From a bacterium (GTDB lineage Bacteria; JACRDZ01; JAQUKH01), in contig JAQUKH010000042.1 in NCBI GenBank assembly GCA_028719205.1, positions 1-17,417 of the forward strand: a DNA stretch of 17,417 nt, read 5' to 3'. Both the position numbers and the translations under genes were made by a program. The notes beneath the pieces are model-generated. The model searched no databases, had not been told where the DNA came from, and saw only the letters and a list, made by a program, of their open reading frames with translations. Numbering within the stretch: the first letter of the stretch is position 1; the number at the start of each line of letters is the position of its first letter. Below, piece after piece: positions 15,766 through 17,417 of this stretch.

Positions 15766-17417
15766 TTAATACCAATTTTCTTCCGGTACAGGATTTTCAC
15801 GGTCATAATCCCTGGGTTTATGACAACCAACTACACACCTTCCGCCTGTAGGTGTTTTTGTAAATTCAACTTTGTAATTCCAATACGGGCTAAACGGCAC
15901 TTCTAAACGAATATGTTTTTCCTGAGTAGAAGCATGTACCTCATGGCACGCGCGGCAGGTACGCCCTTTTTTCTTATTAACATGTATATAATGCATATTC
16001 TTTTTCCCGTTCCTGAAATCTGTTAAGGTCGCGGTAAAAGGATCCAGAACAACTGTTTTCTTATGGCATCCGAAACACAGGTCATATTTACTCTCTTCAA
16101 ACGCGTCATAAAACGGTTTTGGGAAATCTTTCTGCAATATCTTTGTGAAATTAGAGCCATGCGGATTATGGCATGCTACACAATCGCCTTGTTTGACAGG
16201 GCCATGTTTTGAAGGTTTATTAAATTCAATTTCTTTATCCTGGTGGCACATATAACACAATTTTTCGCCTTCGCGTAAAAGTTGATATTTGGTATCTGAC
16301 GCGTGCGCGTCATGGCATTTACTGCACTGGCCTTCAGCCACCGGAGGATGTTTCTCTTTGTTAGCCGCGAATTGTTCTTTCTTTTCTTTATGGCACATAT
16401 AACATAAACTCGCCCCTTCATCCTTTAACTGATATTTAAAATCAGAGGTATGAGGATCATGGCAATCACCGCACTTTCTCTCCGCCACTGGTTTATGCAC
16501 AAATTCTTTTTGCATGTCTTTGCCCTTAGCTTCATGACAGACAAAACAAAGTTCCGCGGGCGATTTTTCCAGCTGGAACTTATTCGGGGAGGCATGAGGG
16601 TTATGACATACGTTACAATCGCCCGCGGCTACCGGGCCATGCACAAATTTCATATTAGCCTTGTTCCTTTTATGGCACATATAACACAATTCCGCGCCCA
16701 AACCGCGCAGTTGAAATTCCTGAGCTCCACCGTGAGGGTCATGACAGGCATTACAATCGCCGCCGCCGACCGGGCCATGAACAAACTGCTGGGCAAAATC
16801 CATTTCTTTATCGGTATGACAACGGTAACATAAAGCGCTTCCCGTAACTACCAGAGAAAATTTATTAAAAGTTCCATGCGGGCTGTGGCAGCCTATACAT
16901 GCCCCGTCACCTACCGGGCCGTGACTGTATACAAAGGCTTCAACACTTTTGTCAGTATGGCAGCCATCTGCCGGATTAATACAGGAGATCGTGCCTCTTA
17001 ATAACCTTCCGGGATAAACCCCTTTACTTTCCGATAAATCATGGCAGTCGTTACATATCTCCGCGCGGCCTTTGATCGGTTTATGATCAAAAAACTTTTT
17101 AAAGTCTCTCTGCACAAAATCAGGAATAACAGTAGCGTCTTTTTTATAAAATATTTTCACGGAGGCTGTTCCTACGTCTTTATCTTTCGCAACGATCTTG
17201 ATCTCATTCATTCCTTCCTTTAAAGCCACCGGGCCAAGAAATGTTCCTTTTAAAACATCAACTAATTTTGTAGGAGAATCATTTACCAATCTATTAACCT
17301 GAGTTACTGACGAGTCATGGATCAAACCTACAATTCTCATCTCAGGAAATTCATATATAATATTTGTATTAGGAATCAGGATTTCAACATTAGAAGAAAC
17401 TTCTGCATGACTATTTA
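15766..17417 (-). CDS. 14 (+2) haem c-type cytochrome with doubled-CXXCH repeats (5' end cut by window edge)
   Basis: The frame stays open from the stop at 15766 to the window edge. The Met at 17340 is probably internal, because 25 more in-frame codons upstream contain a possible signal-peptidase site (SHA/E) and the first strand of an Ig-like domain (VEILIPNT). Numbering from that Met, the Ig-like domain reaches about residue 66. Six tandem units of about 48 residues follow (138-434, bases 16039-16929), each with HGPV, CxxCH-(D/N)PH(G/A) and LCYMCH, giving 12 haems. CNDCH (96-100) and CRACH (462-466) add two. CX6CH (120-128) and CX3CH (502-507) are two further candidates. It is the first visible gene of the cluster with the thioredoxin-fold, 5-haem and 8-haem genes. 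The role as a linear multihaem electron carrier is inferred from the repeat design. Confidence 0.93.
   Translation of the reverse strand, partial: NSHAEVSSNVEILIPNTNIIYEFPEMRIVGLIHDSSVTQVNRLVNDSPTKLVDVLKGTFLGPVALKEGMNEIKIVAKDKDVGTASVKIFYKKDATVIPDFVQRDFKKFFDHKPIKGRAEICNDCHDLSESKGVYPGRLLRGTISCINPADGCHTDKSVEAFVYSHGPVGDGACIGCHSPHGTFNKFSLVVTGSALCYRCHTDKEMDFAQQFVHGPVGGGDCNACHDPHGGAQEFQLRGLGAELCYMCHKRNKANMKFVHGPVAAGDCNVCHNPHASPNKFQLEKSPAELCFVCHEAKGKDMQKEFVHKPVAERKCGDCHDPHTSDFKYQLKDEGASLCYMCHKEKKEQFAANKEKHPPVAEGQCSKCHDAHASDTKYQLLREGEKLCYMCHQDKEIEFNKPSKHGPVKQGDCVACHNPHGSNFTKILQKDFPKPFYDAFEESKYDLCFGCHKKTVVLDPFTATLTDFRNGKKNMHYIHVNKKKGRTCRACHEVHASTQEKHIRLEVPFSPYWNYKVEFTKTPTGGRCVVGCHKPRDYDRENPVPEENWY

Noticed and set aside
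15751-15775. Longer start (TTG at 15775) for the thioredoxin-fold protein, overlapping the previous gene.
   Set aside because: TTG lacks a ribosome site, while the ATG at 15751 has AGGAG at 5 bases and opens directly on the membrane-anchor sequence.
16450-16833. A plus-strand frame of 127 codons antisense to the large cytochrome, with a periodic sequence.
   Set aside because: Its periodicity mirrors the six doubled-CXXCH units on the other strand. It has no ribosome site and no recognisable domain. The same holds for the other plus-strand frames.
1-17417. Short motifs such as tggca, atgaca and atggca recur every 30-150 bases on the plus strand and look like an array of short repeats.
   Set aside because: They are the reverse complement of the Cys-His codons (TG(C/T) CA(T/C)) of CXXCH motifs. 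Spacing is irregular and there is no constant repeat with unique spacers, so this is not a CRISPR array or an iteron set.

Overview
The window is a dense, one-directional array of genes for exported electron-transfer proteins. All twelve genes I can support read on the minus strand. Seven encode multihaem c-type cytochromes, which together carry 80 canonical CXXCH haem-binding motifs plus four candidate motifs with wider spacing (CX3CH twice, CX4CH, CX6CH). The other genes are two NHL-type beta-propellers, a TPR lipoprotein, a thioredoxin-fold/TPR protein that lacks its active-site cysteines, and a small membrane protein. All but the small membrane protein have a signal peptide or N-terminal membrane segment; for the first gene only a possible cleavage site is visible. 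The DNA is moderately AT-rich, Shine-Dalgarno sites are good, and three genes start with GTG. This fits an uncultivated Gram-negative anaerobe with respiration on insoluble or extracellular electron acceptors or donors (a Desulfuromonadota-, Nitrospirota-, Planctomycetota- or Omnitrophota-like lifestyle). The sequence itself does not fix the phylum.

Layout in transcription order (high to low coordinates). (A) 17417-12561: a cytochrome with 14 canonical haem motifs, cut by the window edge; the thioredoxin-fold/TPR protein; a 5-haem cytochrome; and an 8(+2)-haem cytochrome. The three cytochromes share one design: an Ig-like N-terminal domain followed by 'doubled CXXCH' repeats. (B) 12538-12066: a near-consensus promoter and a small membrane protein. 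(C) 12041-7929: a probable promoter, an NHL propeller, then a 950-residue 14-haem cytochrome with a perfect AGGAGG ribosome site, closed by a strong intrinsic terminator. (D) 7930-1: a 15-haem cytochrome with fourfold internal repeats, the TPR lipoprotein, a second NHL propeller, a second 14-haem cytochrome, and a third paralogue of it that overlaps the second by 11 bases and runs off the window after ten haem motifs.

The most striking structure is the duplicated module [NHL propeller -> 14-haem cytochrome], present in C and D with a third tandem cytochrome copy. Its three large cytochromes share haem order, signature motifs and a long haem-free stretch between haems 10 and 11. I infer that the products form an extracytoplasmic electron conduit or surface/extracellular cytochrome assembly, with propellers, TPR proteins and the redox-dead thioredoxin fold as scaffolds or assembly factors. 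No outer-membrane porin, quinol oxidase, cytochrome maturation gene or pilin lies in the window, so the entry and exit points of the electrons are not visible here.
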